From an uncultured Eubacteriales bacterium (GTDB lineage: Bacteria > Bacillota_I > Bacilli_A > RF39 > UBA660): DNA of 12,121 nucleotides. The position numbers and the translations under genes are program-made. The notes below the pieces were generated by a model. That model searched no databases and was not told the DNA's origin. It worked only from the letters and a program-made list of their open reading frames with translations. Of this stretch, positions 1 through 6,878 are shown one piece after another. The first letter of the stretch is position 1; each line of letters starts with the position of its first letter. Where the stretch lies: positions 1 to 12,121 of the forward strand of contig ONXO01000006.1 of NCBI GenBank assembly GCA_900321795.1. Reading direction: 5' to 3'.

Positions 1-1
1 A

Positions 2-862
2 AGTGGAGGATATAGAATAACGTCTTCTTCTACAGTAACTACTACAACTGATCAAACACTATTTGCTCACAGGTCATACAATGGAGCATGCTGTTCATCT
101 GGAACATGGGCCTATGATAGCTGTAACTCAGATGGTTATGTTGTAGAAGCAAGAGATAATGGATGTACAGGCAACCATGAAACTAGAACAACATCTACGG
201 CATGTACAACATCAACAACTTGTTCAAGTTGGAGTACATGTACTTCAAGCGGAACACAAACAAGAACATGTACATATAAGTATGGAGGAAGCACATACAA
301 TGACACAAGTTATACAACATCACAGAGCTGTACATATTGTGACTCAAGTGAGAGTACTACTATAAACGATTATAGATGTTATAATGGAGTAAATACTTAC
401 ATTTATTCATGTCAGCCAACATGTAATTCAAATCCAACATGTAATGGAGGAACAATACCAAGACAATCATTAAAATCAGCATGTCCTGCAACAACGTATA
501 CATGTTCTAAAGCTGCTACAGCAGGATGTTCAGGAAACTGGGCAGTAGGAACATCTCAGTGTTATAGAACAAGAAGTGATTTGTATTCTTCAAGTGATGA
601 TATTGGTTCATGGACTAGTCAGATATCTTGTAAACAAAATTGTACTACTTCAGGATACTCTTGTACTCAAACAGGAACTAGTACTTGGTGGTGTCGTAAA
701 CCTGCATCTTGCTCAGGTGGAGCAACTTTAGTAGGAAGTACATGCTACGAATACAAAGCATATGATTCATATACATGTGATGAAGGAACACGTTCAGGTA
801 CAACATGCTATTTATATAATCAGACAAGTACAATATCTGGATGGACTTGTACAGCAAATTAG
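2..862 (+). CDS. Cysteine-rich secreted/surface protein, C-terminal part (5' end outside window)
   Basis: An uninterrupted frame enters from the left edge and ends at TAG 860-862, giving 286 visible residues. The start and any signal peptide lie upstream, so export is inferred. About 27 cysteines (over 9%) are set in Ser/Thr/Gly/Tyr-rich sequence with few hydrophobic stretches, as in disulfide-rich extracellular proteins. Residues 74-113 (bases 221-340) read C-SSWSTC-(x)-SSGTQTRTC and then further cysteines. This matches the thrombospondin type 1 pattern of a CSxWSxC start followed by GxQxRxC. Later parts repeat a looser rhythm of C-x(4-10)-C with T-C-Y and S-C-x-x-G-A pieces. The downstream surface-protein gene starts 8 bases after the stop, with its ribosome binding site touching the stop, so the two are almost certainly co-transcribed. 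It could be the tail of a pseudopilin-like or adhesin-like protein; the missing N-terminus would decide. Function unknown. Confidence 0.75.
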   Translation, partial: SGGYRITSSSTVTTTTDQTLFAHRSYNGACCSSGTWAYDSCNSDGYVVEARDNGCTGNHETRTTSTACTTSTTCSSWSTCTSSGTQTRTCTYKYGGSTYNDTSYTTSQSCTYCDSSESTTINDYRCYNGVNTYIYSCQPTCNSNPTCNGGTIPRQSLKSACPATTYTCSKAATAGCSGNWAVGTSQCYRTRSDLYSSSDDIGSWTSQISCKQNCTTSGYSCTQTGTSTWWCRKPASCSGGATLVGSTCYEYKAYDSYTCDEGTRSGTTCYLYNQTSTISGWTCTAN

Positions 863-870
863 GTGATATA

Positions 871-2211
871 ATGAAAAAAAGAATAATAATATTAATGGGT
901 TTAATAATTGCAGCAATTTCAACATTCTTAATTTATAATCATTTAAAATCCTCAAATGAGGATAGTCAAATTGCTGCAAATAAAGAATCCCATTTAGAAA
1001 AAGATATTGAAAAATTAACTAGGGAAGATGGTCTTAAATTTGCATACACATACAAAGGAGCGCAAACTAGTCAAGACTTTTCAGTATTTACTGCTGGTTT
1101 AGGCACAACGTATGTTGCAAGTTTAAGCTGTACTAATGGTACAGTAGGCACAATTGAAGACGGACATATAAAAATCACATCTTTTAATATTCCGTCTGAG
1201 TGCTCAATAGATTTTGATGATGTGTCTGATTTTATGGTTACACTAGCGGCAGCTAATAGCTCAGAAGGAACTCAGCAGAAAACATTTCATATAAATACTA
1301 GTGACACTTTTACAGTTACGCCAAGTTCAGGCTACACTTTAACAAATGCAACAGTAAGTTGTCCACAGGCGACAGCAAGCATAAATACTTCAACTGGAGT
1401 GGTAACGATATCAGACGTTACACAAGTGCAGACATGCAGTGTGACACTTCTTCCTACTTATACAATTACAATGAATGTTTCCGGTGGAACTTCAAATCCG
1501 GCATCAAAATCAATTGTTTCTGGTGGAACTGACACATTCACAGTAACGCCAAATTCTAATTATACATTAACTGGGGCTACAGTAAGCTGCTCGCAAGCAA
1601 CGGCAAGTATTGATGAATCAACTGGAGTAGTAACTGTATCAAATGTTTCACAGGCACAGACATGTACTGTAACACTGCCAACTACAGTAACTCCTGGGCA
1701 ATCGTATACAATTGCATTTAATGTTAATGGTGGTAATACATGGACTATTACTACTTGTACATCTGGTGGTGGCACTTATGTGGCGAGAACTTGTAGAAAA
1801 ACTGTTGTTACTGGAAGTACATATGGTTCTCTTCCAACACCAATCAAACCACTCTACACTTTTGATGGATGGTATACAGCATCAAGTGGTGGAGATTTAA
1901 TAACAGATGCTAGCATAGTTGCTATAACGAAGAATACTACTTTATATGCTCATTGGTCTGATTCTTCTTCTGGTACATACACAATAACATATTCAGGATT
2001 TTCATCCACTGGTTCATGGCCTACAAGCATTGATTCAGGCTCTTCTACTAATGTATCAGTTGCAGCTTCTAATTGTTCGAGTAATCTTAGTTGCGATAAT
2101 GCAGCTTGTAGCTATACTAATTTAGGAAGTGGTTTAAATGCATCTATGTATTTGACAATATCTAACCCTACTGGAAATGTAACTGTTTATTGTGGTGGAT
2201 CTTCAATTTAA
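871..2211 (+). CDS. Membrane-anchored surface protein with tandem InlB-type repeats
   Basis: A 446-residue protein. I chose ATG 871 over an upstream in-frame ATG at 841 because AGGTGA (861-866) sits just before it and it begins MKKRIIILMG, a basic N-terminus followed by a hydrophobic segment (residues about 4-22). The segment has no clear lipobox, so it is a signal peptide or uncleaved anchor. A unique region (30-120) follows. Two tandem repeats come next (about 123-193 and 198-269), roughly three quarters identical, each with a DTFTVTP-x-S-x-YTLT core and two cysteines (ATVSC and QTC). They resemble the divergent InlB B-repeat family. Residues 279-362 are a Listeria-Bacteroides (Flg_new, InlB B-repeat) module, shown by IAFNVNGG, YGSLPTP, FDGWYT and TLYAHW, with an extra cysteine-containing insertion. 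A small Cys-rich C-terminal domain ends the protein. There is no LPXTG motif. It is probably an adhesive surface protein of the same operon as the preceding gene; the ligand cannot be predicted. Confidence 0.8.
   Translation: MKKRIIILMGLIIAAISTFLIYNHLKSSNEDSQIAANKESHLEKDIEKLTREDGLKFAYTYKGAQTSQDFSVFTAGLGTTYVASLSCTNGTVGTIEDGHIKITSFNIPSECSIDFDDVSDFMVTLAAANSSEGTQQKTFHINTSDTFTVTPSSGYTLTNATVSCPQATASINTSTGVVTISDVTQVQTCSVTLLPTYTITMNVSGGTSNPASKSIVSGGTDTFTVTPNSNYTLTGATVSCSQATASIDESTGVVTVSNVSQAQTCTVTLPTTVTPGQSYTIAFNVNGGNTWTITTCTSGGGTYVARTCRKTVVTGSTYGSLPTPIKPLYTFDGWYTASSGGDLITDASIVAITKNTTLYAHWSDSSSGTYTITYSGFSSTGSWPTSIDSGSSTNVSVAASNCSSNLSCDNAACSYTNLGSGLNASMYLTISNPTGNVTVYCGGSSI
1237..1677 (+). repeat. Two tandem protein-coding repeats of about 71 residues
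   Basis: Bases 1237-1449 and 1459-1677 encode two copies of a beta-rich repeat. The cores share DTFTVTP, YTLT, ATVSC, QATASI, STGVVT and QTC, and differ at about a dozen of some 50 aligned core positions. The paired cysteines in each copy suggest one disulfide per repeat (inference). The DNA has diverged at third positions as well, so this is an old duplication and not a recent slippage product. Confidence 0.7.
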
Positions 2212-2226
2212 TCTTTATGTTATATT

Positions 2227-2260
2227 AAATCAATCTTGGAGTATCTAAGATTGATTTTTT
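2227..2260 (+). terminator. Rho-independent terminator of the surface-protein operon
   Basis: A perfect 11-bp stem, AAATCAATCTT (2227-2237) with AAGATTGATTT (2247-2257), encloses a 9-base loop and runs into six T (2255-2260). It lies 16 bases after the stop of the InlB-repeat gene and 30 bases before the next promoter. Confidence 0.88.
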
Positions 2261-2289
2261 ATAATCAGTTGTAATAAAACCATAAGAAT

Positions 2290-2318
2290 TTGACAAGTTG
2301 TACTTTATATGGTATAAT
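2290..2318 (+). promoter_or_regulatory. Consensus sigma-A promoter for the PBECR4-like gene
   Basis: TTGACA (2290-2295) and TATAAT (2313-2318) are both perfect consensus hexamers, separated by the ideal 17 bases. Transcription should start near 2325. That places the start codon of the following gene at ATG 2344, with the G-run at 2330-2334 as its ribosome binding site, and excludes the in-frame ATG at 2323. Confidence 0.85.
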
Positions 2319-2343
2319 TTTAATGCAATGGGGGTTTTGTTTT

Positions 2344-3531
2344 ATGAGAAAAGACGCAAAACAATATGAATTTCAAACAATTATAGAAAGATTAGATAAT
2401 GCGATTAAGTATTATAAGAAAGTTCATAGATATAGTACTAAATATAGATTGTTTTTGACTGATGGTAATAAGCTAGATTTTGGGTTCAATGATGAGAATA
2501 TAGCACATTTATTGGGTATTAATATTCCAAATTTAGTTAACTCTAAAATATTGGATTCACAATATTCTTTTGATTTACTTGAAGAATTGATAGATAGATA
2601 TACGAAAGTATATAATGATATTAAAAATGGCAAGATAAGATACAATGATATATTTTCTGAATATATAGAAGAAAAGCTAGATGCCTTTGAATCAATTTGC
2701 TATTTGAATTTTAATAGCATTAAGTTTGTTGTTCACTTTCTTCCTTCTAGAGCTTATATTAGTGGTACAAAATCAGTGTATGGATGTGAATATTATTTAG
2801 CAATAGATAATGGAAATGGTAAATTAGTATTTTTAGGCCTTAAAGGCGCTAAGAATTATAATAACAATATTACTTATGCTCCTTCATCAATACTTGGATA
2901 TTCAGATGAAAATGATTATAAAGATATGCTTCAAAATTTATTGTCAGATCAAGTAATATGTTTAACTAATGCTATGAATATTAAAATTGATAATCAATAT
3001 GGATATGATGATTTGCATAAGCTTTATTTAAAGCCAGATGAAAAATTATCTCGTTTACGAATTATGAATAAATATAAGGACAAATATGGATGTATTATAG
3101 ATGTTTCAAGTGATTTTGCTCATAATTTAGATAAACTTAATGATTTTTATGCAAAGGATAATTTTACAACCGATGTACTAAATAAATTAGCAGAATGTAT
3201 AAGAAAAGGGCATTCTATTGACAAAGAAACTATTGAAAAATCTAAAGAATTTGTAGATTATAATGTTATTGAGCTTTTAGAAGATTATAATATGTCTGTA
3301 AAATATAGTGAAAAAGCAAATATATCTACTGAAATAGAAGAAATAAGTAAGTTAAGAGAAGAGCTTTTAAAAGTTAAAGAGGAGAAAGATGCATCTGATT
3401 CTAGATATAAAGCCAAAGAAATTTTACTTGCTGAAAAAGAAAAATTAATTGAAATACAAGAGGAAGAGTTATCTCATCTTAGAAGCCTTAAAAACGAAGT
3501 TTTAATATTAGCAAATAAATATCAAGGATAA
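2344..3531 (+). CDS. PBECR4-like nuclease-family protein with C-terminal coiled coil
   Basis: A 395-residue soluble protein without signal peptide or membrane segment. ATG 2344 is chosen because the promoter leaves no room for earlier starts. The N-terminus (residues 8-65) has a helix followed by YRLFLTDGNKLDFGF and NIAHLLGI (52-59). Residues 125-200 carry a second conserved-looking block with KFVVHFLPSR, YYLAIDNGNGKLVFLGLKG and YAPSSILGY. This order and the xxHLLGI signature recall PBECR4, predicted nucleases of the Barnase-EndoU-ColicinE5/D-RelE fold found in phages and mobile elements. I recognise it from pattern only, and catalytic residues cannot be assigned. Residues about 325-390 are highly charged with heptad-like Leu/Ile spacing, consistent with a coiled coil. 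The gene is monocistronic between two terminators. It may be a domesticated mobile-element gene or an unpartnered toxin-like nuclease; no immunity or antitoxin gene is visible beside it. Confidence 0.6.
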   Translation: MRKDAKQYEFQTIIERLDNAIKYYKKVHRYSTKYRLFLTDGNKLDFGFNDENIAHLLGINIPNLVNSKILDSQYSFDLLEELIDRYTKVYNDIKNGKIRYNDIFSEYIEEKLDAFESICYLNFNSIKFVVHFLPSRAYISGTKSVYGCEYYLAIDNGNGKLVFLGLKGAKNYNNNITYAPSSILGYSDENDYKDMLQNLLSDQVICLTNAMNIKIDNQYGYDDLHKLYLKPDEKLSRLRIMNKYKDKYGCIIDVSSDFAHNLDKLNDFYAKDNFTTDVLNKLAECIRKGHSIDKETIEKSKEFVDYNVIELLEDYNMSVKYSEKANISTEIEEISKLREELLKVKEEKDASDSRYKAKEILLAEKEKLIEIQEEELSHLRSLKNEVLILANKYQG

Positions 3532-3550
3532 CTTGATATTTTTTGTTTTT
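3517..3550 (+). terminator. Terminator overlapping the 3' end of the PBECR4-like gene
   Basis: AAATATCAAG (3517-3526) pairs perfectly with CTTGATATTT (3532-3541) around the 5-base loop GATAA, whose TAA is the stop codon. A T-run follows (3539-3544, then five more T after one G). The 5' arm is therefore coding sequence. The 3' arm also contains the -35 box of the frr promoter. Confidence 0.85.
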
Positions 3551-3561
3551 CTAGATATAAT
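3533..3561 (+). promoter_or_regulatory. frr promoter, -35 embedded in the upstream terminator
   Basis: TTGATA (3533-3538, five of six to consensus) and a perfect TATAAT (3556-3561) are 17 bases apart. The -35 hexamer lies inside the 3' arm of the preceding terminator hairpin and its T-run forms the spacer. Transcription should start near 3568, about 20 bases before frr. Confidence 0.75.
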
Positions 3562-3587
3562 TTAATCAGAAATGAGGAGATTATTTT

Positions 3588-4127
3588 ATGTTTGATGAAA
3601 GTGTTGTAAGAAATAGAATGGATAAGGTTTTGGAAAACTTAGATAGTAGATATACAACTGTCAGAGCTGGCAGGGCTAATCCTAACATTTTGAATGGTAT
3701 TACTGTAGAGTATTATGGAACACCTACTGCAATCAATGCTATTGCTACTGTTTCAGTTCCTGAGGCTAGACAACTTATGATTAAACCTTTTGACAAGAGT
3801 CTATTAAAAGAGATTGAAAGAGCTATATATGCAGCTGAACTTGGGATGGCACCTACAAATAATGGAGAAGTTATTTATTTAACTGTTCCAGAATTAACTG
3901 AAGAAACTAGAAAAAATTATGTAAAGCAAGTTAAAGAAATAACTGAAGAAGCTAAAATAGCTTTAAGAAATATCAGGCAAGATGCTAATAATGATATTAA
4001 AAAGGAAGAATATCCTGAAGATGAGGAAAAATTATATTTAGATGAAGTACAAGAAATGATTAATAAATATAATGCTAAAGTTGATGATAAGTTTAAAGAA
4101 AAAGAAAAAGAATTAATGAGTATTTAG
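3588..4127 (+). CDS. frr: Ribosome recycling factor
   Basis: Ribosome recycling factor splits post-termination 70S ribosomes together with EF-G so that subunits can be reused; it is cytoplasmic and normally essential. The 179-residue product is slightly shorter than the usual 185 and covers the family end to end. It has the N-terminal helix with VRAGRANP (residues about 25-32), the domain II block with ITVEYYGTPTAINAIATVSVPEAR, IKPFDKSLLKEIERAI, and the C-terminal helices with EELTEETRK-like and NIRQDANNDIKKEE segments. ATG 3588 is supported by GAGGAG at 3574-3579. In many Bacillota frr follows pyrH; here it is transcribed alone from its own promoter and ends in its own terminator, next to uvrC. 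Confidence 0.97.
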   Translation: MFDESVVRNRMDKVLENLDSRYTTVRAGRANPNILNGITVEYYGTPTAINAIATVSVPEARQLMIKPFDKSLLKEIERAIYAAELGMAPTNNGEVIYLTVPELTEETRKNYVKQVKEITEEAKIALRNIRQDANNDIKKEEYPEDEEKLYLDEVQEMINKYNAKVDDKFKEKEKELMSI

Positions 4128-4129
4128 AT

Positions 4130-4158
4130 AAAGTGGCAATTAAAGCCATTTTATTTTT
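4130..4158 (+). terminator. Terminator after frr
   Basis: AAAGTGGC (4130-4137) pairs with GCCATTTT (4145-4152), an 8-bp stem including one G-T pair, around a 7-base loop and followed by a T-rich run. It begins 3 bases after the frr stop codon. Confidence 0.8.
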
Positions 4159-4179
4159 ATAGTATTTCAATTTATTTTT

Positions 4180-4188
4180 TGATAAAAT
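4180..4188 (+). promoter_or_regulatory. Possible extended -10 promoter for uvrC
   Basis: TGA followed by TAAAAT (4183-4188) fits an extended -10 element. The matching -35 position (TAGTAT, 4160-4165) is weak. Transcription would begin near 4195, right at the uvrC ribosome binding site, so the leader would be very short. No LexA/SOS-type operator is visible here. Confidence 0.45.
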
Positions 4189-4211
4189 TATATATGAGAG
4201 GAGGAATAGCT

Positions 4212-5966
4212 ATGATAAAAGAAAAACTATCTCTAGTGCCAATGCTTCCAGGTTGTTATCTTATGAAAAATGATAAGGGAGTTATTATATATGTTGGTAA
4301 AGCTAAGAAACTTAAGAATAGATTGAATAGTTATTTCAATAGAACTCATACTGGTAAAACTAAGATGTTAGTAAGTGAAATAGCTGATTTTGATTATATA
4401 GTTACATCTAGCGAATTAGAAGCTTTTATATTAGAGATTAATTTAATAAAGAAGTATGATCCTCATTATAATATATTACTTAGAGATGATAAATCTTATC
4501 CATATATAGAGTTTAAAATAGATAAGTATCCTTCATTAGTAGTTAAAAGAGAAATTAATGTTAATAAAAAAAATAAGAATCTATATGGCCCTTATCCTAA
4601 TTCCTATGCAGCAAGAAGATTAGTAAACTTGATAAATAGATTATATCCATTAAAGAAATGTGAAGGACTTCCTAAAAAAGAATGTCTTTATTATCACATA
4701 GGTGAGTGTTTAGGCTATTGCATACATAGAAATTTAAATCCGACTGAAATGATAGAGGAGATTAAAGACATACTAAACGGGCATGACGAAATACTAATAA
4801 ATAAGATTAATGAAAAGATTAACATAAATGCTGAAAACTTAAACTATGAAGTGGCTTTAGAATTAAAACAAGAACTAGATTATATTAAAGTAGTTTTTGA
4901 GAAGCAAAAAGTTGAACTTAATGATGGAGTAAACAGAGATATATTTAACTATTATGTAGAAGACGGATACATTTCAATTGTGGTGTTCTTTATTAGAAAT
5001 GGTAAATTATTGGGAGATAAAAAGAATATATTCCCATTAGTAGATGAAGTAAACGAAACTCTTGAGTACTACATAGTTAACTTCTATAGTAAAAAGAATA
5101 TACCTCCTAAAGAAGTGATTGTACCAGGTAATCTAGATGTAAATCTTTTAAATAGTATAATAGATGCTAAAGTAATAAGTATATCTAGAGGTAAGAAGAA
5201 ACACTTATTTGATTTAGCTGGTACTAATGCTAAGATTAACTTTGATAACAATAAAAAAATGGCCTACAAGGATAATGAAAGAAACTTTGAAGCGTGTAAA
5301 GAGCTTGGTAAATTAGTAGGGCTAGATAATTTAACTGTGATTGAGTCTTTTGATAATGCTCATTTATTTGGAACATTTACTGTAAGCGGAATGGTGACGT
5401 TTATTGATGGAGAGCCTTCTAAGAAGGATTATAGAAAGTTTAAAATAAGTGCTGAGCAAAACAACGATGCTGCTTCAATGAAAGAAATATTATATAGAAG
5501 ATATCAAAAAGCTTTGATGAATAAAACTAGAATACCTGATATGATTTTAGTTGATGGAGGAATAATTCAAATAAATGCTTGTAAAGAAGTGCTTTCTTCT
5601 TTGTGTCTTAACATAAAGGTGTGTGGCTTAGCAAAAGATGATAAACACTCACTGAGTGAATTAATTGACGGAGATACTTTAGTTGCTTATAAAATAGATA
5701 AAAGAAGCAATGTGTTTTATCTATTGACTAGAATAAGTGATGAAGTACATAGATTCACAATAAACTATCATAGACAGATAAGGAGTAAAGGAAACATACA
5801 GAGTGTGCTTGATAACATTGAGGGAATAGGTGCGGTTAGAAGAAAAGAATTAATAAAAAAATTTGGTTCACTTAAGAATATAAAGGAAGCATCATTAGAA
5901 GAGTTAAACGAAATACTTCCAGAAAATGTATCAAATAAGTTAATTGACTATTTAAAAAATATGTAA
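4212..5966 (+). CDS. uvrC: UvrABC system protein C (excinuclease subunit)
   Basis: UvrC makes both incisions around bulky DNA lesions in nucleotide excision repair after UvrA and UvrB have located the damage. The 584-residue length is normal. The GIY-YIG nuclease domain (residues 10-95) shows PGCY (13-16, Cys where Ile is usual), YVGKAKKLKNR (27-37) and E75. A cysteine set C-x7-C-x7-C-x3-C in the segment KKCEG...ECLGYC matches the iron-sulfur site known in UvrC. A UVR helix pair (about 200-235) binds UvrB. The RNase H-like domain carries SFDNAH (5'-incision aspartate) and the MILVDGG block. Tandem helix-hairpin-helix motifs (IEGIGAVRRKELIKKFGS) end the protein. ATG 4212 is chosen because GAGGAGG lies 7 bases upstream; the in-frame ATG at 4194 overlaps that site. 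The next gene begins 20 bases downstream with its own -10 element. Confidence 0.97.
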   Translation: MIKEKLSLVPMLPGCYLMKNDKGVIIYVGKAKKLKNRLNSYFNRTHTGKTKMLVSEIADFDYIVTSSELEAFILEINLIKKYDPHYNILLRDDKSYPYIEFKIDKYPSLVVKREINVNKKNKNLYGPYPNSYAARRLVNLINRLYPLKKCEGLPKKECLYYHIGECLGYCIHRNLNPTEMIEEIKDILNGHDEILINKINEKININAENLNYEVALELKQELDYIKVVFEKQKVELNDGVNRDIFNYYVEDGYISIVVFFIRNGKLLGDKKNIFPLVDEVNETLEYYIVNFYSKKNIPPKEVIVPGNLDVNLLNSIIDAKVISISRGKKKHLFDLAGTNAKINFDNNKKMAYKDNERNFEACKELGKLVGLDNLTVIESFDNAHLFGTFTVSGMVTFIDGEPSKKDYRKFKISAEQNNDAASMKEILYRRYQKALMNKTRIPDMILVDGGIIQINACKEVLSSLCLNIKVCGLAKDDKHSLSELIDGDTLVAYKIDKRSNVFYLLTRISDEVHRFTINYHRQIRSKGNIQSVLDNIEGIGAVRRKELIKKFGSLKNIKEASLEELNEILPENVSNKLIDYLKNM

Positions 5967-5973
5967 ATTAAGG

Positions 5974-5979
5974 TATAAT
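5974..5979 (+). promoter_or_regulatory. TATAAT -10 box 6 bases before the RnfC-like start codon
   Basis: A perfect TATAAT ends 6 bases before ATG 5986, so transcription would start at or within a base or two of the start codon. No good -35 lies at the 17-base distance (TTTAAA at 5951-5956); a TTGACT at 5944-5949 is 24 bases away and too far. The only ribosome-binding-like bases are AAGG at 5970-5973, 12 bases upstream. Either the mRNA is leaderless or the gene is read through from uvrC. Confidence 0.45.
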
Positions 5980-5985
5980 AAATAT

Positions 5986-6792
5986 ATGAAGAATGTAATT
6001 ATTGATGAATTAAATGAGTTTTTAACAAGTGATTATATATATTTGCCATATAATAAGGATGATATTAATATTAGAAACGATAAAGTCGTATATAAAGGAG
6101 ATAATGTATCATCTAATGTTTATTCGCCCGTGTCAGGAAGAGTTTATGGCCTTAGTGAAATATCTTCAATTGATGGGATAAAAAGAGTTATTGTAATTGA
6201 AAATGATTTTAAAGATAAAGAAGAATATAAAAGAATTAGTAATAAAGATATATACAAATTAAATAAAGATATTGTAAAGAATACTCTTAAAATTAATGAA
6301 ACTGCTATTGCATTCAAAATTAATAGAAGAAGTTCTTATGATAAAAAAGATTCTTTTATATTAAAGGATAATGTTAAAATTATTCTAGAAACATTAAACT
6401 TAATTGATATTGTGTATCCATCTACAAAAGTTAAAATAATTATAGATAAGAAAGATGTTACTTCTTATCAAATACTATTTTCTTATATTGGTACTTATCC
6501 TAATATTGATATAGAGTTTAAAAATAAAAAGAATTATAAAGATTATGATATATATAATATTATTGATATTTACAATACTTTAAAAAATCGTGTATCTAGA
6601 GATTTTATCTATTTTACTTTAATATATAAAAAAATGTGCTTTGTTATTAAATGTAAAAAATATACTAATTTAAGTGAAGTTTTAAATTATTATGAGATAT
6701 GTCCTAATAAAATAGTGGTAAATGAAAAAATTCAAATAGCAAGTCCGCACTATTTATTGGATGAGAATATTTATTTAGTTAGTATAGTTTAG
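5986..6792 (+). CDS. Reduced RnfC-like protein without iron-sulfur motifs
   Basis: A 268-residue protein. Residues 15-75 match the N-terminal barrel-sandwich (lipoyl-like) domain of RnfC/RsxC: YLPYNKDDI, VVYKGDNV, VYSPVSGRVYGL and GIKRVIVIENDF, in the order of the RnfC pattern with VHSPVSG and IVIEND. Residues 130-180 (ILETLNLIDIVYPSTKVKIIID and TYPNIDIEFK) resemble the following RnfC segment. Residues 226-268 (TNLSEVLNYYEI, NKIVVNEKIQIASPHYLLDENIYLVS) resemble the SLBB part and the block after it. The glycine-rich flavin/NADH-binding part and the C-x2-C-x2-C-x3-P ferredoxin clusters of true RnfC are absent; only three scattered cysteines remain (218, 223, 239). No other rnf gene is near. It is therefore probably not an electron-transfer subunit, and its role is unknown. 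Codon use is very AT-rich, like its neighbours. Confidence 0.6.
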   Translation: MKNVIIDELNEFLTSDYIYLPYNKDDINIRNDKVVYKGDNVSSNVYSPVSGRVYGLSEISSIDGIKRVIVIENDFKDKEEYKRISNKDIYKLNKDIVKNTLKINETAIAFKINRRSSYDKKDSFILKDNVKIILETLNLIDIVYPSTKVKIIIDKKDVTSYQILFSYIGTYPNIDIEFKNKKNYKDYDIYNIIDIYNTLKNRVSRDFIYFTLIYKKMCFVIKCKKYTNLSEVLNYYEICPNKIVVNEKIQIASPHYLLDENIYLVSIV

Positions 6793-6832
6793 TGTAAAGA
6801 AGATTAATAATGCTGCATTTACTTTTATAAAA

Positions 6833-6841
6833 TGATATAAT
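6833..6841 (+). promoter_or_regulatory. Extended -10 promoter of the micro-ORF/CPBP operon
   Basis: TGA plus a perfect TATAAT (6836-6841) gives an extended -10 element. The -35 region 16-17 bases upstream is poor, as is common for extended -10 promoters. Transcription would start near 6848, about 30 bases before the micro-ORF. Confidence 0.6.
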
Positions 6842-6860
6842 AAAATTGTAAAATTGATAA

Positions 6861-6870
6861 AGAAAGGAGG
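6861..6870 (+). promoter_or_regulatory. Very strong Shine-Dalgarno sequence
   Basis: AGAAAGGAGG is complementary over ten consecutive bases to the conserved 3' end of bacterial 16S rRNA. It sits 8 bases before ATG 6879. It is the strongest ribosome binding site in the window and it serves an 11-codon frame, which is the main reason to believe that frame is translated. Confidence 0.75.
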
Positions 6871-6878
6871 GGTGAAGA

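Noticed and set aside
581..862. Separate 93-residue gene starting at TTG 581
   Set aside because: The frame is open continuously from the left edge of the window with the same cysteine-rich composition, and no ribosome binding site precedes TTG 581. It is part of the larger protein.
4128..4211. SOS/LexA control of uvrC
   Set aside because: No CGAAC-N4-GTTCG-like operator is present; only a terminator, a probable extended -10 element and the ribosome binding site fill the gap.
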